Positions 1 through 8,220 of a DNA stretch of 16,516 nucleotides are shown piece after piece. Positions within the stretch are counted from its first letter, which is position 1. Each line of letters starts with the position of its first letter. The notes beneath the pieces were generated by a model. It did not search any database, was not told the origin of the DNA, and saw only the letters and a program-made list of their open reading frames with translations. The stretch covers positions 1-16,516 of the forward strand of contig JAEZKW010000182.1 in assembly GCA_023415375.1 (NCBI GenBank), read 5' to 3'. The translations under genes were made by a program, and so were the position numbers. The stretch comes from Bacillota bacterium. Its GTDB lineage: Bacteria > Bacillota > UBA4882 > UBA8346.

Positions 1-770
1 GGAACTTTCAACATCCCATCAGCCGCTTCCGAAACATAGCCAACATCATCAATAATAATAGCCACCTTCGCTTTTTTATGAATCTGCAAAGGTACTGCCT
101 GCTCCCCAGTTGCCGATGTTGAAGGGGTTGGGCTAGGAATTGGCTTCACCGCCGGTGGCGACAAATCCGGTTTTATGGGTGGCAATTCCGGAATTAAACC
201 GGGTAATTGACCTTTAAAGCCGGTAATCGGTTGAACTAAGGTCAAATGTTCAATGGGCAAACTAGCCCAACTTGCGCTAGGGCTATACTTTCTTGGCCGG
301 ATGGAAAAGCTACTGTCGAGCTTGACCCAAAGCAGGCCATTACTATAACCCCACTTCCCCGAATGAATATTAAAGCCCAGACTCTGTACAAGTTCCTTCC
401 ATTTAAAAGATAATGCGATTAAAGAATTCTTATTGGCTGCCTTTGGCAAAATGATGGTATTCGTTAAGAAAGTCCATTCAATTTGCTCTTTGCCAACTTT
501 CCTGGTTAATCGCTGTTTTTTTTGTATTTTATAAACCGCTTTTGGAATATACCCTTCGTGTACCAATATTTTTTGCCATGATTCTTGATACTCTTGCTGC
601 TTTAAATGTAACTGTTGAATACGACTACGCTGGACAGGTTGCTTATTATCAGAAGACATTTGAGTGAAAAGTCCAATCCCAGGTAACCATAAAGTAACTG
701 CTACAATCAAAACAGCATATATAAGAAAAAAAATAAGGGCTGTTTTCGTTGTATTATTTATCGGCCTCAA
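1..770 (-). CDS. Divergent polysaccharide deacetylase, membrane-anchored (3' end outside window)
   Basis: About 256 N-terminal residues are visible and the gene runs off the window at base 1. A TTG at 768-770 is the likely start: it follows GAGGAGTGAGGG, and an in-frame TGA lies 18 bases further upstream. A membrane segment follows at residues 11-34 (ALIFFLIYAVLIVAVTLW). Next come a charged region with an alpha/beta-looking segment, a proline-rich linker (residues ~185-225, with PELPPIKPDLSPPAVKP), and then AKVAIIIDDVGY at ~233-244. That last motif is the beginning of the divergent polysaccharide deacetylase (DUF610/YibQ-like) fold, whose first strand carries the DD pair. The catalytic domain itself lies outside the window, so activity cannot be judged. 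The ATG at 657-659 would remove the anchor and has no good ribosome binding site. In related bacteria this gene follows an S41 peptidase, as here, which fits a cell-wall or exopolysaccharide role. The family call rests on a short motif plus context. Confidence 0.75.
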   Translation of the reverse strand, partial: MRPINNTTKTALIFFLIYAVLIVAVTLWLPGIGLFTQMSSDNKQPVQRSRIQQLHLKQQEYQESWQKILVHEGYIPKAVYKIQKKQRLTRKVGKEQIEWTFLTNTIILPKAANKNSLIALSFKWKELVQSLGFNIHSGKWGYSNGLLWVKLDSSFSIRPRKYSPSASWASLPIEHLTLVQPITGFKGQLPGLIPELPPIKPDLSPPAVKPIPSPTPSTSATGEQAVPLQIHKKAKVAIIIDDVGYVSEAADGMLKV

Positions 771-993
771 AACCCTCACTCCTCTCAAAGCTCAAAGTGC
801 ATACGTAAGCGAGAGCTGTCTAAAAGGCATTTTAAACCTCGATCCGTCAAGTTATTAATCGAAGCGCTTTTAAAAGTTACTTGCCGGATTCATGTTAAAA
901 TCAATAAAATATAACATTACAAATGCTTTTAAAAAGTGATTTATATTATATACCTTTACACTTCGATTCTTTTGGAACAGCCCCATAGAGCAA

Positions 994-2247
994 TCAGCTC
1001 GCCAGCCTATTTTGGTGTTGCAATATATGTAGACGCAATATTTTAAGAGCCTCTGACTCCTGTAACTCATTCATTTTCTTAAAAGGACCGGTGTCTCCAT
1101 TTTTCAGCAAACGCTCCAAAGCACCGGGTATCTCCACGATCATGTCGGGTTGAACCCCTTTTTTATGGATATTCACTTTTCCCGATGTTAAATAACTGGC
1201 AATCGTAATTGTCATCGCAGTCCCTCCTGGAAGTTCTTTGACTTCCTGGATCAGATCTTTTCCAAAAGTATGGGTCCCGACCAATATGGCACGTTTTTGG
1301 TCTTTTAGTGCTCCGGAAACGATTTCCGAAGCGCTGGCACTCCAGCTATTGACAAGTACCACCATGGGTAAATTACGATGTGCATAATATTCAGCCGATA
1401 AAACCTGCCACGGCATATTGCGTCTTTTAACATGGATAATGGGAGTATTCACCGGAATAAATTCACTGGCCACTTTTATCGCGGCATCCAATGAACCGCC
1501 GGGATTGGCTCGTAAATCTAAAACTAATGCTTTGCAGTCAATCATTTTATCGATTTCTCGTAAATCTTTTTCCAAATCGATTGGAGTTGTCTCGGCAAAT
1601 TGAGATATTTTTATAAAAGCGTATTTCCCAATCAGCGGATCTTTCTTAATATCCATTTCAACAGTGGGAACGGCAATTTTATCTCTTTGAACTTTATAAG
1701 TGAGTTCCTGATGTTTACTTCCATCGCCCCGGGCAATTAAGAGCGTTACTGAAGTCCCAATCTTGCCCCTGATTTTAGCGATTGCCACATCGGCACTCAT
1801 TTTGCGAACAGGCGTTTCACCAATGGCGATGATTCGGTCTCCCTCTTGCAAACCCGCTTTTTCACTCGGTGAACCTTCCACTACTTTTGAAATTAATAAT
1901 TCCCCTTCTTTGACAATAAAAAAAATACCAATCCCTGCAAAGGATCCGCTGGTATCTTTTTTAAGCTCGGAATACTGATCCCGGTCTAAAAAGCGGGTGT
2001 ATGGATCATGCAAAGACTGAAGCATGCCTGAAATCTGACCCTTCTCCCAATAGGTCTTCATGAGATTAACCATACTGACCGGCTGGTAATAATTTATTTT
2101 GACCACGCTCATCACGTAAAATGCCGAAAGAATGTCGCGATACCGGCCGCCTCTGGCATTACCCTGCCACCACCAGCCCAAAAAACACAACGCAACCAAC
2201 AACAATCCTATGAATGAAATACTCTTTAAACGGGAGTTTTTTGCCAA
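994..2247 (-). CDS. S41 family C-terminal processing peptidase (CtpA/CtpB type) with PDZ domain
   Basis: The 417-residue protein is a serine endopeptidase that trims exported proteins outside the membrane. An N-terminal signal-anchor (residues 11-27) is followed by a helical cap region and a PDZ domain (~100-180, with GIGIFF and GSPSEKAGLQEGDRI). The S41 protease domain carries LDLRANPGG (243-251), SWSASASEI (301-309) and HTFGKDLIQ (326-334). By alignment to the family's fixed spacing, the catalytic Ser is 305, the general base Lys 330 and the third member Gln 334, so the site looks intact. The usual FGKG is FGKD here. The start is TTG with AAGGATG overlapping the stop codon of the upstream M23 gene, 14 bases away, which suggests translational coupling. 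In sporulating relatives CtpB cleaves SpoIVFA; here the neighbourhood points instead to cell-wall enzyme processing, which is inference. Confidence 0.93.
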   Translation of the reverse strand: MAKNSRLKSISFIGLLLVALCFLGWWWQGNARGGRYRDILSAFYVMSVVKINYYQPVSMVNLMKTYWEKGQISGMLQSLHDPYTRFLDRDQYSELKKDTSGSFAGIGIFFIVKEGELLISKVVEGSPSEKAGLQEGDRIIAIGETPVRKMSADVAIAKIRGKIGTSVTLLIARGDGSKHQELTYKVQRDKIAVPTVEMDIKKDPLIGKYAFIKISQFAETTPIDLEKDLREIDKMIDCKALVLDLRANPGGSLDAAIKVASEFIPVNTPIIHVKRRNMPWQVLSAEYYAHRNLPMVVLVNSWSASASEIVSGALKDQKRAILVGTHTFGKDLIQEVKELPGGTAMTITIASYLTSGKVNIHKKGVQPDMIVEIPGALERLLKNGDTGPFKKMNELQESEALKILRLHILQHQNRLAS

Positions 2248-2261
2248 AAAAAACCCATCCT

Positions 2262-3416
2262 TTATAATGATCTTAGCGGGTCTGTCGGGACCCCCGCTTT
2301 ACGGACTTCAAAGTGCAAATGCGGTCCGGTGCTAAATCCGGTGCTTCCTACCTTGGCGATGATATCGCCTTTGGATACCATCTGCCCTTTGCTTACTAAT
2401 AATTCAGAACAATGGCCGTAAACCGTAGAGATTTCATTGCCATGGTCCAAAGCGATCATATTCCCATACCCGCCATTACGGCCGGAAAAAATCACAACCC
2501 CCGAATCCGCAGCGGCAATTGGGGTTCCCGTCGGTGCGGCAATGTCCATGCCCGAATGGTACTTCTTTTTCCGTAAAATTGGATGAACACGCCAGCCTTG
2601 GTAGGAGGATATTCTCCCCTTGACCGGCCAAATCATTCTTCCGGTACCCAGGGCGGTTTTATTTTTATTTTGTAAGTCTTTAATTTGGGCTTCCATCTCT
2701 TTAGAAGTCCGTTCCATTTCATCCAGAGACTCTTCCAAAACCTGGCGGTCTTTTTGCAAAGCGGTCAGTTCTTCTTTTTTATCCTGCATGATCTGAATTT
2801 TACGGTTTTGTTCGGTTCGGTTCTTCACTTGTAGCAACGCATAGGTCTTTTTTTGATCCTGCAATTCCTGTTGTTTATCGCTGATTTCTTCGTGCTTCTC
2901 AGTAATAATCCCCTGCCGCTCCCGCAAGGATTGAATCATATGTAAATCGTCTTGCACGAAACTGCTTACCATTTCAAAACGGTACAGGAAATCATCAAAA
3001 CTTCCGGACTCAAACAAAGCTTCCAAATAACTTTGATACCCATATTTATATATAGTAATTAATCTTTGATCCAGAACTCCTTTTCTGCCGCCAATTGCAT
3101 TTTTAATATTTTCCAATTCCGACTGGGCTTTGCTGAGCTCCGCATTGACAACGTTCATCCGGTGCTCGGTTTGATCAAGATTACCATTGATTTTTTTTAA
3201 ATTAGAATTAATCTTATCGAGTTCCTCTTGAGTCTTGAGTAGACTCCCAAGGACCCTTTTTTCCCGCTGCTTGGTTTGACTTAGTTTCTTTCGCGTTTGT
3301 ACTATTTTGCTTTGAAGTTCATCCTCCGTAACCGCCCAGCTTATCGGTATAAAAGCCATTACAAACATCAAACCAAAGCTCATACAGGCCACTCCGGTTG
3401 TTTTTTCAGCCATCAC
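2262..3416 (-). CDS. M23 peptidase with N-terminal coiled coil (EnvC/NlpD-like murein hydrolase)
   Basis: The 384-residue exported protein has a signal peptide at ~8-28, a long coiled coil at ~31-252 and a LytM/M23 domain at ~258-384. The zinc and catalytic residues are all present: H287 and D291 (HSGMD), H335 (YGH) and H366/H368 (HLHFE). Unlike E. coli EnvC, whose LytM domain is degenerate, this one should cut peptide cross-links itself. The coiled coil is the part that contacts FtsX in related systems, and ftsE-ftsX lie directly upstream, so it is the probable FtsEX-controlled hydrolase. Two starts are adjacent, GTG at 3416 and ATG at 3413. AAGGAGG at 3423-3429 suits either, with spacing of 6 or 9. 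The 186-base gap from ftsX holds a perfect inverted repeat, so it may have its own promoter. Confidence 0.93.
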   Translation of the reverse strand: MMAEKTTGVACMSFGLMFVMAFIPISWAVTEDELQSKIVQTRKKLSQTKQREKRVLGSLLKTQEELDKINSNLKKINGNLDQTEHRMNVVNAELSKAQSELENIKNAIGGRKGVLDQRLITIYKYGYQSYLEALFESGSFDDFLYRFEMVSSFVQDDLHMIQSLRERQGIITEKHEEISDKQQELQDQKKTYALLQVKNRTEQNRKIQIMQDKKEELTALQKDRQVLEESLDEMERTSKEMEAQIKDLQNKNKTALGTGRMIWPVKGRISSYQGWRVHPILRKKKYHSGMDIAAPTGTPIAAADSGVVIFSGRNGGYGNMIALDHGNEISTVYGHCSELLVSKGQMVSKGDIIAKVGSTGFSTGPHLHFEVRKAGVPTDPLRSL

Positions 3417-3492
3417 CAGGAACCTCCTTGCCTCTTTTCAACACACGTTTGCGGCTTTATAGCCGAAGGGTCTATAGACTAAAAATCAATAA

Positions 3493-3539
3493 GATATACA
3501 ATATATTATCGTAAAACTTCAAGTAATATATTGTATATC
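3493..3539. repeat. Perfect 16-bp inverted repeat between ftsX and the M23 gene
   Basis: Arm 3493-3508 (GATATACAATATATTA) is matched exactly by arm 3524-3539 (TAATATATTGTATATC), with a 15-base loop. It is very A+T rich and has no GC clamp. On the minus strand it is followed by TTATTGATTTTTAG, a poor T tract, so it would be a weak intrinsic terminator. It could equally be an operator or an mRNA-processing or stability hairpin. A weak minus-strand promoter (TTGAAG, 18 bases, TATATC) overlaps the repeat, which would place the palindrome over the M23 gene's promoter. The repeat itself is directly seen; its role is not established. Confidence 0.75.
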
Positions 3540-3602
3540 CTTTAATAAACGAACCGATAAATTTACCCGATGCAGGCTTATTCAAAGGCAAGAGTCGTTA
3601 AG

Positions 3603-4472
3603 TCAGACCCTGAGGAATTTCTTAATCGACATCATACTGCCAATCGCTCCGAAGGCAAACCCTACCATCGAAATCAGCAAAAACAGTTTCTCGTTGATGG
3701 CGGCCTCCCGGAGTAAGGGTATAAACGGAGCCAATTGATGAATATATTGAAACAGAAAATGATACCCCTTGGATAGAATAATGGCTGAAATTAAAGCTCC
3801 GCTGAGTCCCAGAATAATCCCTTCCAACATAAAGGGCCACCGAATAAACCAATCAGTCGCCCCAACCAACTTCATAATTTCAATTTCTTTTCGACGGGCA
3901 AACACGGTCAGACGAATCGTATTGGTAATGATATAAAGAACCACAATTCCGATGATCATCACCAAACTAAATCCCAAAACCCATATGATTCGAACTACAA
4001 TAAGCATTGCTTCCACAAAAGTTTTACCATACTCAACTTCGTCGACTCCCGGGATTTGATTAATCTGGTTAACCAGCCTTTTTACCCTAACATCTTCTTC
4101 CAGTTTAATATTGATCATATCCGGTAACGGATTATCGGAAGTAACAAAAAGATCTCTCACACCCAGGCTTTTCTCCAGCCACTTGGCACCAGCCTCGCGC
4201 GAAACATAACGGATACTTTTCACTCCATCAAGTTCAACCATCTGGGCTTGAATGGGGCCAGGGTCAACTCCGTCTTTGAGATAAACCCTAAGTTCCAAAA
4301 CGCCTTTGGCCATTTCGGCAAAGTGGTTAAAATTGGTCACCACAATATAGAAACATCCTAAAATGATTAGAGATAACGATATTGTAATTACTGCAGCCAG
4401 ACTCATTAACCCATTTCGGGTAAGTCCTTTAGAGGCCTCTTTAAAAAAATAACCGGCTGTTTTTATTTTCAA
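3603..4472 (-). CDS. ftsX: Cell division protein FtsX
   Basis: The 289-residue protein is the membrane partner of FtsE and passes ATPase activity to an extracellular peptidoglycan hydrolase. The FtsX topology is complete: TM1 ~22-45, a large extracellular loop ~46-155, then TM2 ~157-182, TM3 ~213-235 and TM4 ~262-284. The conserved cytoplasmic stretch RRKEIEIMKLVGAT (193-206) precedes TM3. The start is TTG, and its first two bases fall in the last codons of ftsE (TTGA overlap, 4469-4472), a classic coupled start. The gene ends 186 bases before the M23 peptidase, its probable effector. Length and motifs are normal. Confidence 0.96.
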   Translation of the reverse strand: MKIKTAGYFFKEASKGLTRNGLMSLAAVITISLSLIILGCFYIVVTNFNHFAEMAKGVLELRVYLKDGVDPGPIQAQMVELDGVKSIRYVSREAGAKWLEKSLGVRDLFVTSDNPLPDMINIKLEEDVRVKRLVNQINQIPGVDEVEYGKTFVEAMLIVVRIIWVLGFSLVMIIGIVVLYIITNTIRLTVFARRKEIEIMKLVGATDWFIRWPFMLEGIILGLSGALISAIILSKGYHFLFQYIHQLAPFIPLLREAAINEKLFLLISMVGFAFGAIGSMMSIKKFLRV

Positions 4473-5149
4473 TTCTCGTAGACCCCTTTCTGTTCATCTC
4501 TGGCCAGAATACCATTCTCCAAAGCGATGACTCGTTTTCTCATTTTATCGACAACCGTTTTATTATGAGTCGCCATAATAATGGTCGTTCCCCGCTTGTT
4601 AATTTCCAAAAACAGATCCATAATCCCCCAGGATGTATCGGGATCTAAGTTGCCGGTAGGTTCATCAGCGAGTAAAAGCAATGGACGATTCACAATAGCT
4701 CTGGCCAAAGAAACTCTCTGCTGTTCACCACCTGATAACTCCGAAGGGAAAACTCTGGCTTTATCCTTCAGGCCAACTAAATCCAAGACTGCCGGTACTT
4801 GCCGAAGAATTTCCCGTCTGGAAGCTTCGATAACCTCCAGTGCAAACGCAACATTTTCAAAGACAGTTTTATTCGGCAATAATTTATAATCCTGAAAAAC
4901 AGTTCCGATATTCCTACGAAAAATAGGAATTTCAGAGTTTTTCATTTGCGATAAATTTTTACGGCCCACGAAAACCTTACCTTCGGTGGCTAATTCCCGC
5001 CGATTGACTAGTTTCATAAAAGTCGTTTTCCCGGCTCCACTTGCTCCAACTAAAAAAACAAATTCGCCTTTTTCAATGGATACGTCAATTTTGTTTAAAG
5101 CTACGACACCGTTACTATAAACTTTAGAAACCTGTTGAAGTTCGATCAA
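4469..5149 (-). CDS. ftsE: Cell division ATP-binding protein FtsE
   Basis: The 226-residue cytoplasmic ABC ATPase pairs with FtsX. All motifs are visible: Walker A GASGAGKT (35-42), Q-loop Q86, signature LSGGEQQR (138-145), Walker B LLLLADEP (157-164) and H-loop H195. Length is typical. The start codon is TTG, supported by GAGGTG seven bases upstream. That ribosome binding site overlaps the stop codon of a 27-codon leader frame. The gene is the first clear member of the envelope cluster and diverges from the helix-turn-helix/methyltransferase gene across about 280 bases. I see no strong promoter for it on the minus strand. Confidence 0.97.
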   Translation of the reverse strand: MIELQQVSKVYSNGVVALNKIDVSIEKGEFVFLVGASGAGKTTFMKLVNRRELATEGKVFVGRKNLSQMKNSEIPIFRRNIGTVFQDYKLLPNKTVFENVAFALEVIEASRREILRQVPAVLDLVGLKDKARVFPSELSGGEQQRVSLARAIVNRPLLLLADEPTGNLDPDTSWGIMDLFLEINKRGTTIIMATHNKTVVDKMRKRVIALENGILARDEQKGVYEN

Positions 5150-5155
5150 ATCTAT

Positions 5156-5239
5156 TCACCTCGATTTAATCAGCGATTTAATCTTCGATTCCTTCTGCTC
5201 TTCTACAATTGTGGCTTTATTTCGACACCAAAACTTCAA
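5156..5239 (-). CDS. Short leader frame upstream of ftsE (27 residues, putative)
   Basis: A TTG at 5237-5239 follows a very strong ribosome binding site (AAGGGGGAGG, 3 bases away). It opens a 27-codon frame beginning MKFWCRNKATIVEEQ and rich in lysine and serine. Its TGA stop (5156-5158) sits inside the ftsE ribosome binding site, so translation of this frame could feed ribosomes into ftsE. No family is recognised. It could be a chance frame, but the ribosome binding site is better than that of any neighbouring gene and is otherwise unexplained. The spacing of 3 is short, which weakens the case. Confidence 0.35.
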   Translation of the reverse strand: MKFWCRNKATIVEEQKESKIKSLIKSR

Positions 5240-5368
5240 TTTCCTCCCCCTTCTGCGATTCAATATATTACCATCCACATTTTCTGACCTGATTCCAATA
5301 TTTTGAAGTGTCATAATAATCCAAACGGAAAATAAGAAACTTTAAAGGAAGATAATAGAACTTAACTC

Positions 5369-5397
5369 TTGACTGCCCATCTTAAAATGGATATAAT
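5369..5397 (+). promoter_or_regulatory. Sigma-A-type promoter of the HTH-methyltransferase gene
   Basis: TTGACT (5369-5374), a 17-base spacer and TATAAT (5392-5397) form a near-consensus housekeeping promoter. Transcription should start near 5404, leaving a leader of about 27 bases with AAGGA at 5416-5420 ahead of the ATG at 5431. Confidence 0.85.
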
Positions 5398-5430
5398 AAT
5401 GGAAAATACAGTTATAAGGAACTTGAATTT

Positions 5431-6279
5431 ATGGACAGTACGGGACAGAAAGATACTTTGACCTTAAAAGATGTCTTAACGTTGGAAGAAGCCAGTCAGC
5501 TTTTCCAGGTAAGCAGCAAAACATTTTTAAAATTATTAAGAGAAGAAGACATTCCAGCCAGGAAAGTCGGACGTGAATGGCGGTTTTCCCGCAGCGCCCT
5601 GTTAAACTGGATCGAGTCTGGCAATTCACGCTCGTATACTTCGATAGAGGAAGAAAATAACGCCTACTTTGATCAAGTCGCCCCGGTTTATGATGAATTA
5701 CGAAAAGATTGTTATGGTAATGCTCTTCGTGATAAAGTGATATCCCGTTTTACCCCTGGGGCCGGTTCCCAGGTCGCGGATATTGGTACAGGAACCGGTT
5801 ATTTGGCCAAGGGCCTGGCCAAATACGCGGGTAAAGTTGTAGCCATTGATTCCTCAACCGCTATGCTAGAAGTTGCTGCCAATGATATTATGAAGGCCGG
5901 GTTCAATAATATTGAGTTCCTGGTCGGTGACGCTCATGACTTGCCTTTGGACGATACTAGTCAAGATATGGTATATGCCAACCTCTTGCTCCATCATTTA
6001 TTAGAACCGGCTATAGCAATCAAGGAAATGGTGCGAACCCTAAAATCCGGTGGACGAATAATTCTTACTGATGTCAATCAGCATAATCATCAATGGGTTA
6101 AGCAAGAAAAGTTTGATTTGTGGCTTGGCTTCGAAAAGCATGAAATCAAATTATGGTATGAAAAAGCCGGCCTTATTGATATTGAAATCGGTGATTTCGA
6201 TTGTAACTGCCGGACCTCAAATAGTGCTGGAGAGACAATTGAAATCCCCATGTTTTTAGCTGTGGGGACAAAGCCATAA
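5431..6279 (+). CDS. Excisionase-type HTH fused to class I SAM-dependent methyltransferase
   Basis: The 282-residue fusion has two domains. Residues ~14-64 are a MerR/excisionase-type winged helix (LTLEEASQLFQVSSKTFLKLL, then IPARKVGREWRFSRSALLNWI). Residues ~78-282 are a methyltransferase with motif I DIGTGTGYL (117-125), the acidic end of beta 2 (AID, 138-140) and NLLLHHL (184-190). The stretch from TDVNQHNHQW through KFDLWLGF and the C-terminal Cys-x-Cys (C258, C260) with IPMFLAVGTK resemble methyltransferases usually fused to ArsR-type repressors. Here the DNA-binding half is of a different family. The substrate is unknown. It may be a regulator whose activity is tuned by SAM, metal or a small molecule, but that is inference. 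It has its own promoter, diverges from ftsE, and ends at a small hairpin. Confidence 0.88.
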   Translation: MDSTGQKDTLTLKDVLTLEEASQLFQVSSKTFLKLLREEDIPARKVGREWRFSRSALLNWIESGNSRSYTSIEEENNAYFDQVAPVYDELRKDCYGNALRDKVISRFTPGAGSQVADIGTGTGYLAKGLAKYAGKVVAIDSSTAMLEVAANDIMKAGFNNIEFLVGDAHDLPLDDTSQDMVYANLLLHHLLEPAIAIKEMVRTLKSGGRIILTDVNQHNHQWVKQEKFDLWLGFEKHEIKLWYEKAGLIDIEIGDFDCNCRTSNSAGETIEIPMFLAVGTKP

Positions 6280-6289
6280 TTTGGCTTTT
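6270..6289 (+). terminator. Possible terminator hairpin at the end of the methyltransferase gene
   Basis: AAAGCCA (6270-6276) pairs with TGGCTTT (6282-6288) across a 5-base loop that contains the TAA stop. Only TTTTA follows, so termination would be weak. More TGGCT-type copies follow to about 6345, so this may belong to a degenerate repeat rather than a dedicated terminator. Confidence 0.4.
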
Positions 6290-6448
6290 AGCTATTGGTT
6301 GTTGGCTGGCTATTCACTGATGGCTTTTTGGAAAAATAATGGCTAAAAAATCGATTTTCAGCAGCTTTCCGCCACCAGCTGGTTGCAATAATATGCTGGC
6401 TCCTGGCATCTAAGTTCCGGAATTTATAATAATGAAAGGATGATAACC

Positions 6449-7717
6449 ATGAGTATGACCATTACTGAAAAAATCCTGGCCGCTCACGCCGGGAAACCCC
6501 ATGTTTCACCAGGGGAATTAATTGATGTATCTTTGGATTTGGTATTAGGAAATGATATCACGGCGCCGGTAGCTTTTAAGGAATTCAATAAAATTGGAGT
6601 AAATAAGGTATTTGACCGCGATAAAATAGCTTTGGTTCCGGATCATTTCACACCAAACAAAGATATCAAATCAGCTGAACAAGCAAAAATGATGCGGGAT
6701 TTTGCGCACCATTACGGAATCACTAACTATTTCGAAGTTGGAACAATGGGTATAGAGCACTGCCTTTTGCCGGAGATCGGCTTGGTGCTTCCCGGTGATC
6801 TGGTTATCGGCGCTGACTCTCATACTTGTACTTACGGCGCATTAGGAGCGTTTTCAACTGGAGTGGGCAGTACCGATATGGCAGCCGGAATGGCGACAGG
6901 TAAAGCCTGGTTAAAGGTTCCCGAAAGTATCCGTTTTATCTTCACAGGAAAACTCCCAAAATGGGTTGGAGGGAAAGATTTAATTCTTTTCACAATTGGT
7001 CAAATCGGAGTTGACGGAGCTTTGTACCAAGCAATGGAATTCACCGGTGAGGCGATTACCGCTCTTTCAATGGAGGGCCGTTTTACTATGGCCAATATGG
7101 CAATCGAAGCCGGTGGCAAGAATGGTATCTTCGCTGTCGACGACAAAACGATTGAATATGTGAAAGGACGTTCAAGCCGTAAATATACTGTTTATAGCAG
7201 CGATCCGGATGCTAAATATGCTAGAACCTATGAATGGGGTATATCCGAATTGGAACCGCAAATAGCCTTCCCTCATTTACCGGAGAATAGTAAACCCCTA
7301 TCACAGTGCGATAATATTAACATTGATCAGTCGATTATCGGCTCGTGCACCAATGGCCGGATCGAAGACTTAAGGGAAGCTGCAACGGTATTAAAAGGAA
7401 AAAAAGTAAATCCTAATGTCCGTTTAATTGTAATCCCGGGGACTCAAGCTATCTGGCGCCAAGCAATGCATGAAGGATTGTTTGATATTTTCATGGATGC
7501 CGGAGCTGCTATTTCCACCCCCACCTGCGGGCCTTGCCTAGGTGGCCATATGGGGATTTTAGCCAAAGGTGAAAGGGCTATTGCCACCACCAATCGAAAC
7601 TTTATCGGCCGGATGGGACATCCCGAAAGCGAAGTCTATTTAGCCGGTCCAGCGGTAGCTGCAGCATCGGCAATCGCCGGTAAAATTGCCGGACCAGAGG
7701 AGGTAGGAGTAAAATGA
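6449..7717 (+). CDS. leuC: 3-isopropylmalate dehydratase large subunit
   Basis: The 422-residue protein isomerises 2-isopropylmalate to 3-isopropylmalate with LeuD, in leucine biosynthesis in the cytoplasm. The three [4Fe-4S] ligands are present: C300 in GSCTNGR and C360 and C363 in TPTCGPCLG. GADSHTCTYGALG (~121-133) and the aconitase-type core are complete. Length matches the shorter LeuC/HacA type found in clostridia, thermophiles and archaea rather than the ~465-residue enterobacterial form. The ATG at 6449 is preferred because AAAGGATG (6435-6442) gives good spacing; an in-frame ATG at 6440 lies inside that site. It overlaps leuD by ATGA. No leuA is in the window, and I see no T-box leader in the 169 bases upstream. 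Confidence 0.96.
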   Translation: MSMTITEKILAAHAGKPHVSPGELIDVSLDLVLGNDITAPVAFKEFNKIGVNKVFDRDKIALVPDHFTPNKDIKSAEQAKMMRDFAHHYGITNYFEVGTMGIEHCLLPEIGLVLPGDLVIGADSHTCTYGALGAFSTGVGSTDMAAGMATGKAWLKVPESIRFIFTGKLPKWVGGKDLILFTIGQIGVDGALYQAMEFTGEAITALSMEGRFTMANMAIEAGGKNGIFAVDDKTIEYVKGRSSRKYTVYSSDPDAKYARTYEWGISELEPQIAFPHLPENSKPLSQCDNINIDQSIIGSCTNGRIEDLREAATVLKGKKVNPNVRLIVIPGTQAIWRQAMHEGLFDIFMDAGAAISTPTCGPCLGGHMGILAKGERAIATTNRNFIGRMGHPESEVYLAGPAVAAASAIAGKIAGPEEVGVK

Positions 7718-8211
7718 ATCAAATTCAAGGGAAAGTTTGGCGCTTTGGGAATGATGTCGATACCGACTTAATTATCCCTGCCCGTTATTTAAATACCAGT
7801 GACCCTAAGGAACTGGCGGCCCATTGTATGGAAGATGCTGATCCGGGTTTTGTTTCAAAAGTTAATACCGGAGATATCATTGTGGCCGGAAAAAACTTCG
7901 GATGCGGCAGTTCTAGAGAGCATGCTCCCATTGCCATCAAGGCAGCCGGAGTCACCTGCGTTATAGCGGCTTCTTTCGCCCGAATTTTTTACCGCAATGC
8001 CATTAACATCGGCCTGCCGATTTTAGAATCTCCTGAAGCTAGTGAAGCGATTGCCGAAGGAGATAGTGTGACAATTGATTTGAATACCGGTGAAATTACC
8101 GATCTCACCAACGGAAAAGTATTTCAAGCCGCTAAATTTCCACCGTTTATGCAAGAACTTATTGCCGCAGGCGGATTGATTGAATATGTGAAAAAGAATG
8201 TAAAAAATTAG
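7714..8211 (+). CDS. leuD: 3-isopropylmalate dehydratase small subunit
   Basis: The 165-residue protein is the swivelling domain partner of LeuC. It carries the family signatures FGNDVDTDLIIPARYL (11-26) and FGCGSSREHAPIAIKAAG (62-79), plus FARIFYRNAINIGLPI (88-103). Length is typical of the partner of the short LeuC. The ATG overlaps the leuC stop by four bases and is preceded by GAGGAGGTAGGAG, so the two subunits are translationally coupled. About 250 bases of repeat-like spacer separate it from leuB. Confidence 0.96.
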   Translation: MNQIQGKVWRFGNDVDTDLIIPARYLNTSDPKELAAHCMEDADPGFVSKVNTGDIIVAGKNFGCGSSREHAPIAIKAAGVTCVIAASFARIFYRNAINIGLPILESPEASEAIAEGDSVTIDLNTGEITDLTNGKVFQAAKFPPFMQELIAAGGLIEYVKKNVKN

Positions 8212-8220
8212 CCCCAGAGA

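Noticed and set aside
664..858. 64-codon plus-strand frame
   Set aside because: It is largely the opposite strand of the N-terminal membrane anchor and upstream region of the deacetylase gene.
6270..6345. Degenerate TTGGCT-like repeats after the methyltransferase gene as a tandem or CRISPR-like array
   Set aside because: The copies are short, irregular and without constant spacing, so no array can be supported.
6425..6430. TATAAT just before leuC as a -10 box
   Set aside because: Transcription would begin inside the ribosome binding site and no acceptable -35 lies at the right distance.
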